From Sepiola atlantica (taxonomy: Eukaryota > Mollusca > Cephalopoda > Sepiida > Sepiolidae), in contig OY744531.1 in the NCBI GenBank assembly GCA_963556195.1, positions 105,563,620-105,627,619 on the forward strand: 64,000 nucleotides of DNA, in the 5' to 3' direction. The notes under the pieces were generated by a model. That model was not told the origin of the DNA. It worked only from the letters and a program-made list of their open reading frames with translations, and ran no database searches. The stretch's first letter is position 1. Each line of letters begins with the position of its first letter. Of this stretch, positions 40,981-51,480 are shown one piece after another. The translations under genes and the position numbers were made by a program.

Positions 40981-42135
40981 GTTCTCATTTCGTCAACCAT
41001 GACCACGTAGAAGTATTAAGTAATCTTTTTTTATATTATTCTTAATATGAACACGTGACGCAACGGATAAAGGCATTGAGTAACAGTTCTCATTTCGTCA
41101 ACCACGACCACGTAGAAGTATTAAGTAATCTTTTTTTATATTATTCTTAATATGAACACGTGACGCAACGGATAAAGGCATTGAGTAACAGTTCTCATTT
41201 CGTCAACCACGACCACGTAGAAGTATTAAGTAATCTTTTTTTATATTATTCTTAATATGAACCCGTGACGCAACGGATAAAGGCATTGAGTAACAGTTCT
41301 CATTTCCTCAACCATGACCACGTAGAAGTATTAAGTAATCTTTTTTTATATTATTCTTAATATGAACCCGTGACGCAACGGATAAAGGCATTGAGTAACA
41401 GTTCTCATTTCGTCAACCATGACCACGTAGAAGTATTAAGTAATCTTTTTTTATATTATTCTTAATATGAACCCGTGACGCAACGGATAAAGGCATTGAG
41501 TAACAGTTCTCATTTCGTCAACCATGACCACGTAGAAGTATTAAGTAATCTTTTTTTATATTATTCTTAATATGAACCCGTGACGCAACGGATAAAGGCA
41601 TTGAGTAACAGTTCTCATTTCCTCAACCATGACCACGTAGAAGTATTAAGTAATCTTTTTTTATATTATTCTTAATATGAACCCGTGACGCAACGGATAA
41701 AGGCATTGAGTAACAGTTCTCATTTCGTCAACCATGACCACGTAGAAGTATTAAGTAATCTTTTTTTATATTATTCTTAATATGAACCCGTGACGCAACG
41801 GATAAAGGCATTGAGTAACAGTTCTCATTTCGTCAACCATGACCACGTAGAAGTATTAAGTAATCTTTTTTTATATTATTCTTAATATGAACACGTGACG
41901 CAACGGATAAAGGCATTGAGTAACAGTTCTCATTTCGTCAACCACGACCACGTAGAAGTATTAAGTAATCTTTTTTTATATTATTCTTAATATGAACACG
42001 TGACGCAACGGATAAAGGCATTGAGTAACAGTTCTCATTTCGTCAACCACGACCACGTAGAAGTATTAAGTAATCTTTTTTTATATTATTCTTAATATGA
42101 ACCCGTGACGCAACGGATAAAGGCATTGAGTAACA
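40981..42135. repeat. 105-bp tandem array, 11 copies
   Basis: Unit starts GTTCTCATTTCGTCAACCA, contains GACCACGTAGAAGTATTAAG and ends CAACGGATAAAGGCATTGAG (GTTCT at 40981, 41086, 41191 and on). Units differ at CACGTGACG/CCCGTGACG, CATGACC/CACGACC and TTCGTC/TTCCTC, and the variants are grouped so that end units resemble each other. Confidence 0.95.
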
Positions 42136-42340
42136 ATCAGTTCTAAGTGAAAGTCTTCTGGAAGTTGAAGAAGGTCTGAGATTACATTGGCTGAACACAG
42201 TGAAAATAGCGGCACGAAAAATAATAATAATCCAAATAAAAGTCCACATCATTCCATTCATAAATTGTCTAATCAATAAAAAAAAATTTTTCAAATCGAG
42301 AAAACTGAAAATAAAAAAAAAACATGATCTTCTTTTGGGT
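42136..42340. other. Array flank, unannotated
   Basis: I see nothing recognisable. Confidence 0.35.
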
Positions 42341-42515
42341 AGGGATTAGTTTATTGCTAATCGCCTGAGGCGCCCCTACCGGTGAATGCCGACGGGTCTG
42401 TCTAGGCAATTTGTTCGACCAGAGTCCTTTTCCTCTAGGGTGCTGGCTTTTTAAATCCCACTTTCCTGGCCTTGTGTCTAATCTTCCCGCCATGGAAGGG
42501 AGATAAATAAAAACT
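42341..42515 (+). mobile_element. U2-headed SINE 3' half, plus orientation
   Basis: AGGGATTAGTTTATTGC, GCCTGAGGCGCCCCTACCGG, then CCCACTTTCCTGGCCTTGTG, ending GGGAGATAAATAAAAA. Head missing. Confidence 0.8.
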
Positions 42516-42557
42516 CCAACATTATCCTTACTGCTGAGTATTGATTTACTCTTCTCC

Positions 42558-42888
42558 AGGAGGTTAGGCACAAGGCCAGTTTTTATCTTACTCCCACAAG
42601 TAAGATGTGACCCAAGGTCAGGTCGGGAAAGTGGGGTTTAAAAATTGCCTGGGCAGCCCCGTCGGCATTACCCGGTAGGGGCGCCTCAGGCAGTAAGCAA
42701 TAAACTTACTCCTCCCCAAAGAGGGGAGGCGAAGCCTGGGAGGGTGGACCTCCTAGAACTGCACAGGACAGACCCATAGACAGGCGTAAATCAAGCCCCG
42801 AAGGCCAAGACAATATCAGTCTATGGGGTGCAGTATCCATCGGAACAGATACTACACTTTGATCTTAGCCAAAAAGCCCTGAGTAGCA
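42558..42888 (-). mobile_element. U2-snRNA-headed SINE, full-length minus copy
   Basis: Read on the minus strand it starts GGGCTTTTTGGCTAAGATC, then AAAGTGTAGTATCTGTTC, which matches U2 snRNA 5' sequence with one substitution and one inserted A over about 35 nt. It then follows the same body as 33374-33745 to GGCCTTGTGCCTAACCTCC. It lies head to tail against the plus fragment at 42341-42515. Confidence 0.9.
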
Positions 42889-43724
42889 AAAGACAGAAAA
42901 AAAACAAAAAAAAAAAAACAACTAGAACTACAAATTAAGTGAATTGATTTTTTTTTTTTACTTAACATTTTGAATTGTTTATTAATGAGTAAACATGTTT
43001 TTCTTTAACAGACAAATAAGACTTTTTCAGATTTATGAAAATGTTAAAACAAAAAGTCTTTGGTTTAGAGAAAAAGATTAATTCCTCTACCTACCATTAA
43101 TTTTTTTTTTAACAGGTATTTCCTGCTGTGGGGGGGGGGTGATCTCTGAGAACTAAATGAACTAAAATTATGAGGTGTTCATGTGATATGATGTAAACTG
43201 GCTGTTTTGACATGTATGGTCAAAAAAAGCAAAATATTCAGATTGGATTAGGTAGGTCATTCCAATAATCTAATGAGAACTTCGAAAATGATGAACTGAA
43301 TAAAGAGAGAAGCGGATGGATGGGAAAATCGGGGGGAAAAAGTTCATTCAATGCATGCATCCATCAGGAAAGTCTTTTGGAAAAAATAATGGAGTCGACA
43401 AAAGAAAAAAAAACAAGTTTTCAGAAGCGAGAGTAAATTTATTTACAAAACAGAAAAGTTAAATTTTGTTTGCTTGTAACCAGTGTTGCTTAGCAACAAA
43501 CAAACAAACAGACAGACAAACAGACAATCCTATCTTACATTATATATAAAGTTGGGCGGAGAGAAAATATTCTTGTTTACAGATATGTACAGAATCCCTT
43601 CCACCCCAACTCAGAACTGCAAGTCAAGATGGAAGAAAAATTACGTAGTTAGGTTTAGTAATAATAATAATAATAATAATAATAATACAGCCATGAATCC
43701 CATAAAATGACATTTCCCCCCCCC

Positions 43725-43758
<34 letters not shown>

Positions 43759-43934
43759 CACACAAATGATGGCACAAGCCTCAGCTAGCACCACACAAAA
43801 TAAAGAAGAGTCAAGGAGAATGAAAAGACTGAGGAGAGAAAGCACCATCCAGACCTCCACTAGAAAGGGTACGCAGAGAACTGGGACCTTATTGCCACTT
43901 GAACACAGAGAAGACCAATGCTCGTCGTCGATGA
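42889..43934. other. Unannotated DNA with simple repeats
   Basis: (TAA)n at 43660-43687, C/CA/A runs at 43715-43762. No recognised gene. Confidence 0.4.
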
Positions 43935-44108
43935 GAAATCAGAAGTAAACGACTTGTGATAACGCAAAATGGTCTGCAACAGTTATTGAAAGAGGCGAAG
44001 AATGCTGGAAATTTGGAGAGACTTGTCACTCGGATTCCAGGAACACAACTTGTTATTGACAGTGAGCATTCACTGATAATGACTCTTGCGAAAACTCTGA
44101 GTAAATAA
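43935..44108 (+). pseudogene. Candidate coding fragment, unrecognised
   Basis: Open for about 55 codons from 43938 to the TAA at 44106: QNGLQQLLKEAKNAGNLE, then RLVTRIPGTQLVIDSEH and MTLAKTLSK. The composition is protein-like. A different frame upstream (43766-43948, starting MMAQASAS) stops right where this one becomes open, so this may be a processed pseudogene with a frameshift, or an exon. I do not recognise the family. Confidence 0.3.
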
Positions 44109-45699
44109 TGAGTAATGAAATAAAAGGGGAGGTACAGAAATAACATGGAAGTGGTTTACCATGATCATCTTAGGGATTGTCATTTTTTTGATAAACACTT
44201 GATGAAAAGTTATTTTATTTAAAACAAGTTTTCAGTTTCCTCAGAATTTTTTGAATGAGATTTTATTTTCTACATTGTTCTTTTTTTTTTCTCCAATCTA
44301 TTGTCCAAATCAATAATGACATTAATATTTCTACAAGATTTTCGTCAATGACCTTCTTCACCGAAATGTAATAGAAATAGCAAAGTAGATGAGGCCAATA
44401 GAAGAAAAAAAAAAACAATGTAACTAAATCTTTTAATAAATGGTAATGAATTTATATTGAATGCTCATCAACTGTCGTCTGGTTGATTAATAGTTCTGTA
44501 ATATATTGTTGCATAATTATAACAAAGCCATAATTTCATATTTTATTAAATTTGAATAAAATGTTTTGTGACCAAGTGATTTTTGATAGCAAAAGCTGAT
44601 TGATAAAAATTATCTATAATTCTAAATGGATTCAACTATGCAAAAAAAAAAAAAAATAAATAAAATAAAGACAATACTTCAGGCTGAAACAATTTTTACA
44701 GCAAGAATATTGATACAAGAAAATAAAACTGAAAAAAAAAATTTTTTTTAAATATATATATATATATATATATAACATAAATTTACTTTGTGAGGTTTAA
44801 AAAGTTAGATCTAAATAATATTTAAGCTAACATATCACACTGACTAGCCAATTTTTCATTATATAATGTTATTTGAACTACAACATACTGCGTTAACGTT
44901 TATTTAAAAGATCACGTAGTCCTGCCCGGACGACTGGTAATATGGAAACATTTTTCAATTACGACCGAAAAATCGGCAAGAGGGATTAACTCATATTTTC
45001 TACTGAATAATATGAAAAACAAGTTGTCTCCCTTAAAACTAAAATCTTATTTCTTTTTCTGTACGAGTTTTAAAAATGTGCAGACAAATAAAAATGAAAA
45101 ACTAAAATGACTTCAGTGCATCCCGAGCAACGGCAGGTTAGTACAGCGAGCAATCAAGATAAAAAAAAGAATCTTATATTAAGAGAATGAATAGATATTG
45201 TATAAATGGCAGTTATTTAAAAGATTAGAAACTAAAGAACATATATATATATATATAAATGTAATAAGTAAATATGGTTACATTGAAAGTAAAATCCAAC
45301 TCTAGCCACAGAGTGCATAACGATATATGATTTTAATCCAATAGACAATATGTATCATTTATCTTCTGTAGGAGAAAGAAAATGGGCTAGACTGTTTTCA
45401 TGAAAACTTTGAAAAATATCAAGTCATACAAAACAATTTTAATTGTATGAATTAAAAAGAAAAATAATTAAAAATCAAATTAAATAGAAATAATTACAGT
45501 CTCAGCTAATCATGGTAATTAAATGGAACTCAAATTATAAAGTTTCAGAATTTGTTTTTGTGAAGACGTCGACATTTCTTTTAAGTCAAACAGTCAAAAT
45601 AGTTTTTGATTTCACATGTGCATATTAAATTCAACTGAACTCGTGCAGTTTCATGGTATTACCCGAACATCAGCAGTGAAGCAAGAAGTGTGTTTTGTT

Positions 45700-45702
<3 letters not shown>
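44109..45702. other. Unannotated AT-rich DNA
   Basis: Short (AT)n at 44753-44773 and 45241-45257. No gene recognised over this 1.6 kb. Confidence 0.4.

Positions 45703-45733
<31 letters not shown>
45703..45733. repeat. (AT)n microsatellite
   Basis: About 31 bp of AT at the start of family B copy 45735. Confidence 0.9.
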
Positions 45734-45734
<1 letters not shown>

Positions 45735-45735
<1 letters not shown>

Positions 45736-46061
45736 ATCAAATATAAACCAAAGTAAAAACTTTTAGTAGATGGAACCTATTGTGAACGGAATTTTTCTTT
45801 TCATTCACTGCGTTTTTTTAACAAAAATTCCTTTAATAATAATTTTCATAATTTTCAAATATTTGAACTTTGGTTTTTTCGAAAGCCAACTTATCCATCT
45901 GTATTTCTCCTCTGATGATAAGATCTCGATCTTTGAAAAGCCTTGGCTTAAGGAAAGAATAATAAACACTAGTTTATTACTGAATACACCTTGCATTGAA
46001 CAATTGAAATTTGAAATAAATTTGGACAATCGTCGCATATTTATCACTCTTTTTTCTTCTA

Positions 46062-46099
<38 letters not shown>

Positions 46100-46100
46100 A
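45735..46100 (+). repeat. Repeat family B, most complete copy
   Basis: Lies between (AT)n at 45703-45733 and (TC)n(AT)n at 46060-46100. Shares its centre with 25142, 26300, 26690 and 26938. Carries the best-formed hammerhead core of the family. Confidence 0.8.
45908..45954 (+). ncRNA. Hammerhead-ribozyme-like motif, family B (best copy)
   Basis: CTGATGA 45912-45918; stem II AAGAT/ATCTT (45920-45924 with 45929-45933); GAAA 45935-45938; stem III AGCC (45939-45942) with GGCT (45945-45948), two-base loop; UA at 45949-45950 as cleavage position; stem I TCCT (45908-45911) with AGGA (45951-45954). All core bases of a type I hammerhead are present. A T/T apposition replaces the usual G-C pair at the base of stem II. 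Confidence 0.55.
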
Positions 46101-46208
46101 TTTCATGCATCCACATAAAATTTTATAAGGAGATATATTTTATGTATCGATTTTCAGCATTTATTTCAACAGTGCTCAATACATGAGTAGAGCTTGGTAG
46201 TAAGTTAT
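46101..46208. other. Short flank shared with 57140-57200
   Basis: ACAGTGCTCAATACATGAGTAGAG matches GTGCTCAATAAATGAGTAGAG near 57162, placed in both cases just before the GGCAATTAAGCTACAC / AGCAAGTGAGCTACAC segment. Confidence 0.5.
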
Positions 46209-46396
46209 GAAAATATATTTATGGCAATTAAGCTACACTAACACTTAAAATAGAAATACAAGCACCCACATGTTAAAATAAGGTCACCTATTAATTTGAC
46301 ACAATAAAGAAACAGGGATGGGCTACCCTATAGAAAAAAATAACAATAGAATAGGAAGCAAAATCAACCGAACCTCTGTTTGTGTGAAGCCCAGCG

Positions 46397-46507
46397 ATTG
46401 GCTAATGGAAACAGTAACCCGTGGGAGAGAATAACAAAGAATCTGATTGGTTAACAGCTAGACTAAACACCACGTGTATATATAAAAACACTCGGCAACA
46501 CAAACTC
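46397..46507 (+). promoter_or_regulatory. Candidate polymerase II promoter
   Basis: ATTGG (inverted CCAAT) at 46397-46401 and 46446-46450, then TATATATAAAAA at 46477-46488. A start about 30 bp later would fall just before the hammerhead-like motif at 46518. Confidence 0.4.
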
Positions 46508-46517
46508 CATGCATTTT

Positions 46518-46566
46518 AGCCTGACGATTACCTACGAGGATGAAACACGGAAACCTGTGTGTAGCT
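46518..46566 (+). ncRNA. Hammerhead-like motif
   Basis: CTGACGA 46521-46527, stem II CCT/AGG with flanking mismatches, GAAA 46542-46545, stem III CAC/GTG (46546-46548 with 46559-46561), UA 46562-46563, stem I AGC/GCT (46518-46520 with 46564-46566). Confidence 0.4.
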
Positions 46567-46575
46567 TAATTGCCA

Positions 46576-46598
46576 TATATATATATATATATATATAT
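46576..46598. repeat. (AT)n microsatellite
   Basis: Short AT tract directly after the inverted end of the 46209-46582 element. Confidence 0.9.
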
Positions 46599-46679
46599 GA
46601 CAGAGATAGTCATCCACAGACAGCTGTTTCACCATATCGCAGCTCCTCAGTGTGGCTAGACAGGGTAAGTGTTTTAAGT

Positions 46680-46748
46680 TCAGATTCAAACCCCCGACTG
46701 TTGCCGCAGTAGTCAACAATCTTACCAATCAGCCATTTCCGCTCACCA
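46680..46748 (-). repeat. tRNA-like (SINE head or tRNA pseudogene)
   Basis: Minus strand: A-box-like TGGCTGATTGGTAAGA, anticodon-arm-sized spacer, B-box-like GGTTTGAATCTG. Confidence 0.45.
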
Positions 46749-47047
46749 CATAAATGGTTCCAAGAACTCCGTTCGAATCACAAAGAGTTACTTTACACTC
46801 GGTGGAAACCGTTCATTCACCCGCTAGCAGACTCAAGCTACAAGCAAATATACATACAAAAAATGAATATTTTTCCAATAAAAATAAACCTTTACTCGGA
46901 TTTTGGTCTATTTTCTTTAGATTATTAATGTTGATAAGCTTTAAAATAAAATAACTATTTTATATCAATATTGTTTTATTATATTTATTAAATAATTTAT
47001 CGATTTCAAAAAGAAATATTTGATAGAAAATAATATTTTTTGAATGT
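46749..47047. other. Unannotated AT-rich DNA
   Basis: I see nothing recognisable. Confidence 0.35.
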
Positions 47048-48434
47048 AAATTTAAAAGAAAAACTTTTACCAACTTTGATAAGCAGTTATGGTTTCAGTT
47101 GGATTAAAAAGAAAAACTTTTACACTTTGAAAAGCAGTTATGGTTTCAGTTAAATTTAAAAGAAAAACTTTTACCGACTTTGATAAGCAGTTATGGTTTC
47201 AGTTAAATTTAAAAGAAAAACTTTTACCAACTTTGATAAGCAGTTATGGTTTCAGTTAAATTTAAAAGAAAAACTTTTACCAACTTTGATAAGCAGTAAT
47301 GGTTTCAGTTAAATTTAAAAGAAAAACTTTTACCAACTTTGATAAGCAGTTATGGTTTCAGTTAGATTTAAAAGAAAAACTTTTACCAACTTTGATAAGC
47401 AGTTATGGTTTCAGTTAAATTTAAAAGAAAAACTTTTACCAACTTTGATAAGCAGTACTGGTTTCAGTTAAATTTAAAAGAAAAACTTTTACGAACTTTG
47501 ATAAGCAGTTATGGTTTCAGTTAAATTTAAAAGAAAAACTTTTACGAACTTTGATAAGCAGTTATGGTTTCAGTTAAATTTAAAAGAAAAACTTTTACCA
47601 ACTTTGATAAGCAGTTATGGTTTCAGTTAAATTTAAAAGAAAAACTTTTACCAACTTTGATAAGCAGTTATGGTTTCAGTTAAATTTAAAAGAAAAACTT
47701 TTACCAACTTTGATAAGCAGTTATGGTTTCAGTTAGATTAAAAAGAAAAACTTTTACGAACTTTGATAAGCAGTTATGGTTTCAGTTAAATTTAAAAGAA
47801 AAACTTTTACGAACTTTGATAAGCAGTTATGGTTTCAGTTAAATTTAAAAGAAAAACTTTTACCAACTTTGATAAGCAGTTATGGTTTCAGTTAAATTAA
47901 AAAGAAAAACTTTTACCAACTTTGATAAGCAGTTATGGTTTCAGTTAAATTTAAAAGAAAAACTTTTACCAACTTTGATAAGCAGTTATGGTTTCAGTTA
48001 GATTAAAAAGAAAAACTTTTACCAACTTTGATAAGCAGTTATGGTTTCAGTTAAATTTAAAAGAAAAACTTTTACCAACTTTGATAAGCAGTTATGGTTT
48101 CAGTTAAATTTAAAAGAAAAACTTTTACCAACTTTGATAAGCAGTTATGGTTTCAGTTAGATTAAAAAGAAAAACTTTTACCAACTTTGATAAGCAGTTA
48201 TGGTTTCAGTTAGATTAAAAAGAAAAACTTTTACCAACTTTGATAAGCAGTTATGGTTTCAGTTAGATTAAAAAGAAAAACTTTTACCAACTTTGATAAG
48301 CAGTTATGGTTTCAGTTAGATTTAAAAGAAAAACTTTTACCAACTTTGATAAGCAGTTATGGTTTCAGTTAGATTAAAAAGAAAAACTTTTACCAACTTT
48401 GATAAGCAGTTATGGTTTCAGTTGGATTAAAAAG
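47048..48434. repeat. 53-bp tandem array, about 26 copies
   Basis: Unit GATAAGCAGTTATGGTTTCA, GTTAAATTTAAAAGAAAAAC, TTTTACCAACTTT. Variants (AGATTAAAAAG, TTTACGAACT) cluster: AGATTAAAAAG units fill the right third. No spacers, so not a CRISPR array. Confidence 0.97.
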
Positions 48435-49214
48435 ATTCCTCAATATTTGCATGTGGTCGAGTTGTTTGGGTAACGACCTTTAACCAAACGGAACGAGTTC
48501 ACATGATTTCTAGGGCAGTGTAAATAATCACAATTTCTTCAGTCGACGATGTCACAGACACCACATAAACATATAAATACACAGTGTATATACAGTGTGT
48601 ATTATGATGATGATGATGATGATGATATAAAAATGATAAAGAAAAGTTCTACTACTTGGAGAAGACCTTTTCGCAGTTTCAGGTTCATCCAATCCTTAAT
48701 AACACATTTTATATTAAATATATCAGATTTTGTCAGAAATATTTTCATTTTACTTGAGTAAAATAATTTAGATCAGAATTTTTTTTTCCTCGGTCCTACA
48801 AATATTTTACATTGTGAAAAAAAATAATTTCAAATTATTTTTTTTCAAAAAATGGTTTACATAACTTCTTAAATACTGAAAAGCCTAAAAACGTTTTGAG
48901 CAACTAAAATAAAAAAAAAAAAATAAAAAATACAAATAACTGATAAACATTTAGGAGGGAGGGGGGGGTCATTATCAATTTGTATTTCTTTTTTTTTTAG
49001 TTTATACAAGTGACGTTGACAATAAAATACTCGACTGAGAGCAGTAATTAAAAATCTAGAAAAAGATTTTGTATTGACGATGATAGTCGATCAACTATTC
49101 TTCTATGCAACATGAATGCAGTCATATTTCCTTTGAAAGAATGTATTATTTCAATGTGGCTTCTTTTGAAAAATTACAATTCCCTTTATACTGTATCAAT
49201 TTTAACACCTATTA
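48435..49214. other. Unannotated DNA
   Basis: (GAT)n at 48605-48626, poly(A)/(T) runs and a G run near 48960. No gene. Confidence 0.4.
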
Positions 49215-49880
49215 ATGGCCTTCTCCACAAAGAGATCGTACTAGACGACAACACCCTGGAGGTAGTAGACTCTTTCTGCTACATAGAGGATATGCTGAGC
49301 GCAGATGGCGGATGTGAACTCCGTACAACTACAAAAGATGACGGCAGCTTGGGCAAAATTCTGTGAGTTGTTGCCTCTGATAACATCGTAAGCCATTCGT
49401 TCTCCCTTTACATCAAGGGTAAATTGTATAGCAGCTGTATCAGGAGCGTTGTGTTATATGGCCGCGAATGCTGGACCCTCATCGAGTCCTCTCTTGTCCG
49501 TCTGCAGTGCAATGACGGATCCATGATTAGATGGATCTGCAATGTGAAATATGACCAAACCAAACCGAACACATTAGGTCAGAGGATTTGTTGATAGCAC
49601 TACATCTGCCCAGCAAATTAGTTACTCTGGTACGGTCATGTGGAACATTCATCCTCTTGGATAAACCATTGCAGAAGCATGGATGTCTTGGATCGCAAGA
49701 AAGTTTGGCTGACCAATGAAAACTTGGAAACAAGCGATTAGACAAGACCGTACAGAGTGGAATTTGGAAACCATTGACTTTTTGACCTGTGAGGAATGGA
49801 GAGTGAGCTTACGAAATATTAAAAACGTCCGATTCCTGAAAAGGGGAAAAGTGATGGAAGACTAAGAGGAAGAAGGGAAA
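49215..49880 (+). pseudogene. RTE-type LINE, C-terminal fragment
   Basis: Broken frames together show the end of an RTE-clade protein: VVDSFCYIEDMLSADGGCEL, then in another frame IKGKLYSSCIRSVVLYGREC, and LQCNDGSMIRWICNVK. These follow the RTE/BovB C-terminal pattern (D-F-C-Y-L-G, L-x-x-D-G-G, N-D-x-x-M-I-R-W-I-C). Several stops and frameshifts break it. The catalytic YxDD region is absent. Confidence 0.8.
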
Positions 49881-51000
49881 ATGTAATTATTATTATTATC
49901 ATTATTTATTTGTTATGCCTCCTTGGGCATCTCCCCTTTAACTATCTTAATTCAACTGTTAAAAAAAGAAATTTAAAAAATAAAAATTTTAAAAAAGATT
50001 TTTAATTAAAAAAAAAACATAAATAAAATAAACAAATAAATAAAAAATTTAAAAAAAAAAAAATTTTTTAAAGAAAATTAAAAAAAAAAAAATTAAAAAA
50101 AATTTTTTTTTTAAATAAAAATCAAAAAAAAAAAAAATTTTTTTAAAATAAAAATAAAAAAAAAATAAAATTTTTTTAAAAATAAAATTTTTTTTAAAAT
50201 AAAATTTTTTTAAAAATAAACTCTTACTACAGTATCGATATCCAGATAAAATTCTGTTAAATATTTCATTTGAAAACTCCCATTTTGCAAATCATTCTTA
50301 TAATATAAACAGTTTGGGAGACTAATAGAGTAATAAAGCTGAACAATTATTAAAATGTTGATCTTGCAAATCGAGAAAGTGTCATGCAGGGAGTGCAGGT
50401 TACAATTGTGACCTGCACGTGAAGATGTAAGCCAGACGGAAAGACGATCACAAATCCTATTGAACCAATTCCAAGTTTGAAGACAAACTGTTTTTTTTTT
50501 TCTAGTGGAAGAAAGAATTTATTTTTTTGATAAAAGAAAAAAAAAAATTCTCAGAATATCAAGAACCAAATGTGGCATTTTAAAAAGAAGAATCACTTGT
50601 AATAAGTTATGAAAAGATAAATACTTTATACCAACATTAGAGACGTATCGATCTACTAACAATGTATATAGAATGTTGATAAAAGATAAGATAATTCGAA
50701 TGCATTTTAAATAACACAGAAAAGTTGAACTTTTTAAGTACAAATAAAAACTTACATCTGCTTTTTTGTTTACAAACGCACGCAAATAATATATTCATTC
50801 TTTTAAATTGATGAGTACTATAAAATGTTAAACTGCGACTCGAGACAAACAAAGTTTTAAATATCTACAAAAAATGCATCTTCTTCGTTAAACCTCAGCC
50901 AGAATAGTTTCCGTGACGTGTAGATGTTTGGCAAAACTGAGGAAAAACTGAGGGATGCTTAATAAACAACTGCACTATTTGTACATTAAAGTAAATTATA
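49881..51000. other. Unannotated AT-rich DNA
   Basis: 49930-50222 is low-complexity AAATTTT-type sequence. The rest shows no gene. Confidence 0.4.
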
Positions 51001-51480
51001 CGAGGCCTGTCTTGAACATTTCCGACCTTAGGCCAGAAAAAATATTTCAAATATGTGACGTGGTTGGGACCCTAATCTCGCTCAAAGTAGGCCCCTCATG
51101 CTTGCACACACTTAGCCCACTGACCCATCCACTGCCGGAAACACCTCTGGGAGTCTTTTTTTGGAATGGTGTTCATCTCCGCCGTCGCGTTAGATTCAGC
51201 AGGTGTTTGGAGAAGATGCGATGGGTGTAACACAAATTAAGAAGTGGTTCAACCAATTCAAAAATGGCCGCACATCAGTGGAGAGTGACCAGCGTTCTGA
51301 CAGGCCCCAAACTGCTCGGAGTGAAGCTGTTGTTGAGAGGGTGCAGAAAAAGAGATAATATGGAACGTGACGGCAGAGATACACACCATTCCAAAAGAAG
51401 ACTTCTAAAGGTGTTTCCGGCAGTAGATGGGTCAGTGGGCTAAGTGTGTGCAAGCATAAGGACAAGAATTCATCTAGTCT
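51001..51480. mobile_element. Chimeric mariner derivative
   Basis: Left: mariner end CGAGGCCTGTC after TA, then the transposase C-terminal coding sequence on the minus strand (51060-51180). Middle: the N-terminal HTH coding sequence on the plus strand (about 51183-51350), giving GVTQIKKWFNQFKNGRTSVES. Right: the C-terminal segment again, now on plus (51385-51465, KEDF...FRQ then GQWAKCVQ). The DDD catalytic part is missing. The C-terminal segment is therefore present as an inverted pair around the HTH. Confidence 0.75.

Larger units (their letters stand above)
46209..46582. mobile_element. Element with inverted ends, promoter and hammerhead-like motif
   Basis: Ends are inverted: GGCAATTAAGCTACAC near 46218 and GTGTAGCTTAATTGCC at 46559-46574, both next to AT-rich DNA. 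Between them are two ATTGG boxes, a TATA box and a hammerhead-like core, but no coding frame. It could be the terminal repeat of a Penelope-like or retrozyme-like element. Confidence 0.45.

Noticed and set aside
42840..42888. Functional U2 snRNA gene
   Set aside because: Only the first 35-45 nt match U2; the Sm site and 3' stem-loops are absent and the sequence continues as a dispersed repeat.
47048..48434. CRISPR-like array
   Set aside because: Units are contiguous 53-bp copies with no unique spacers, in an animal genome.
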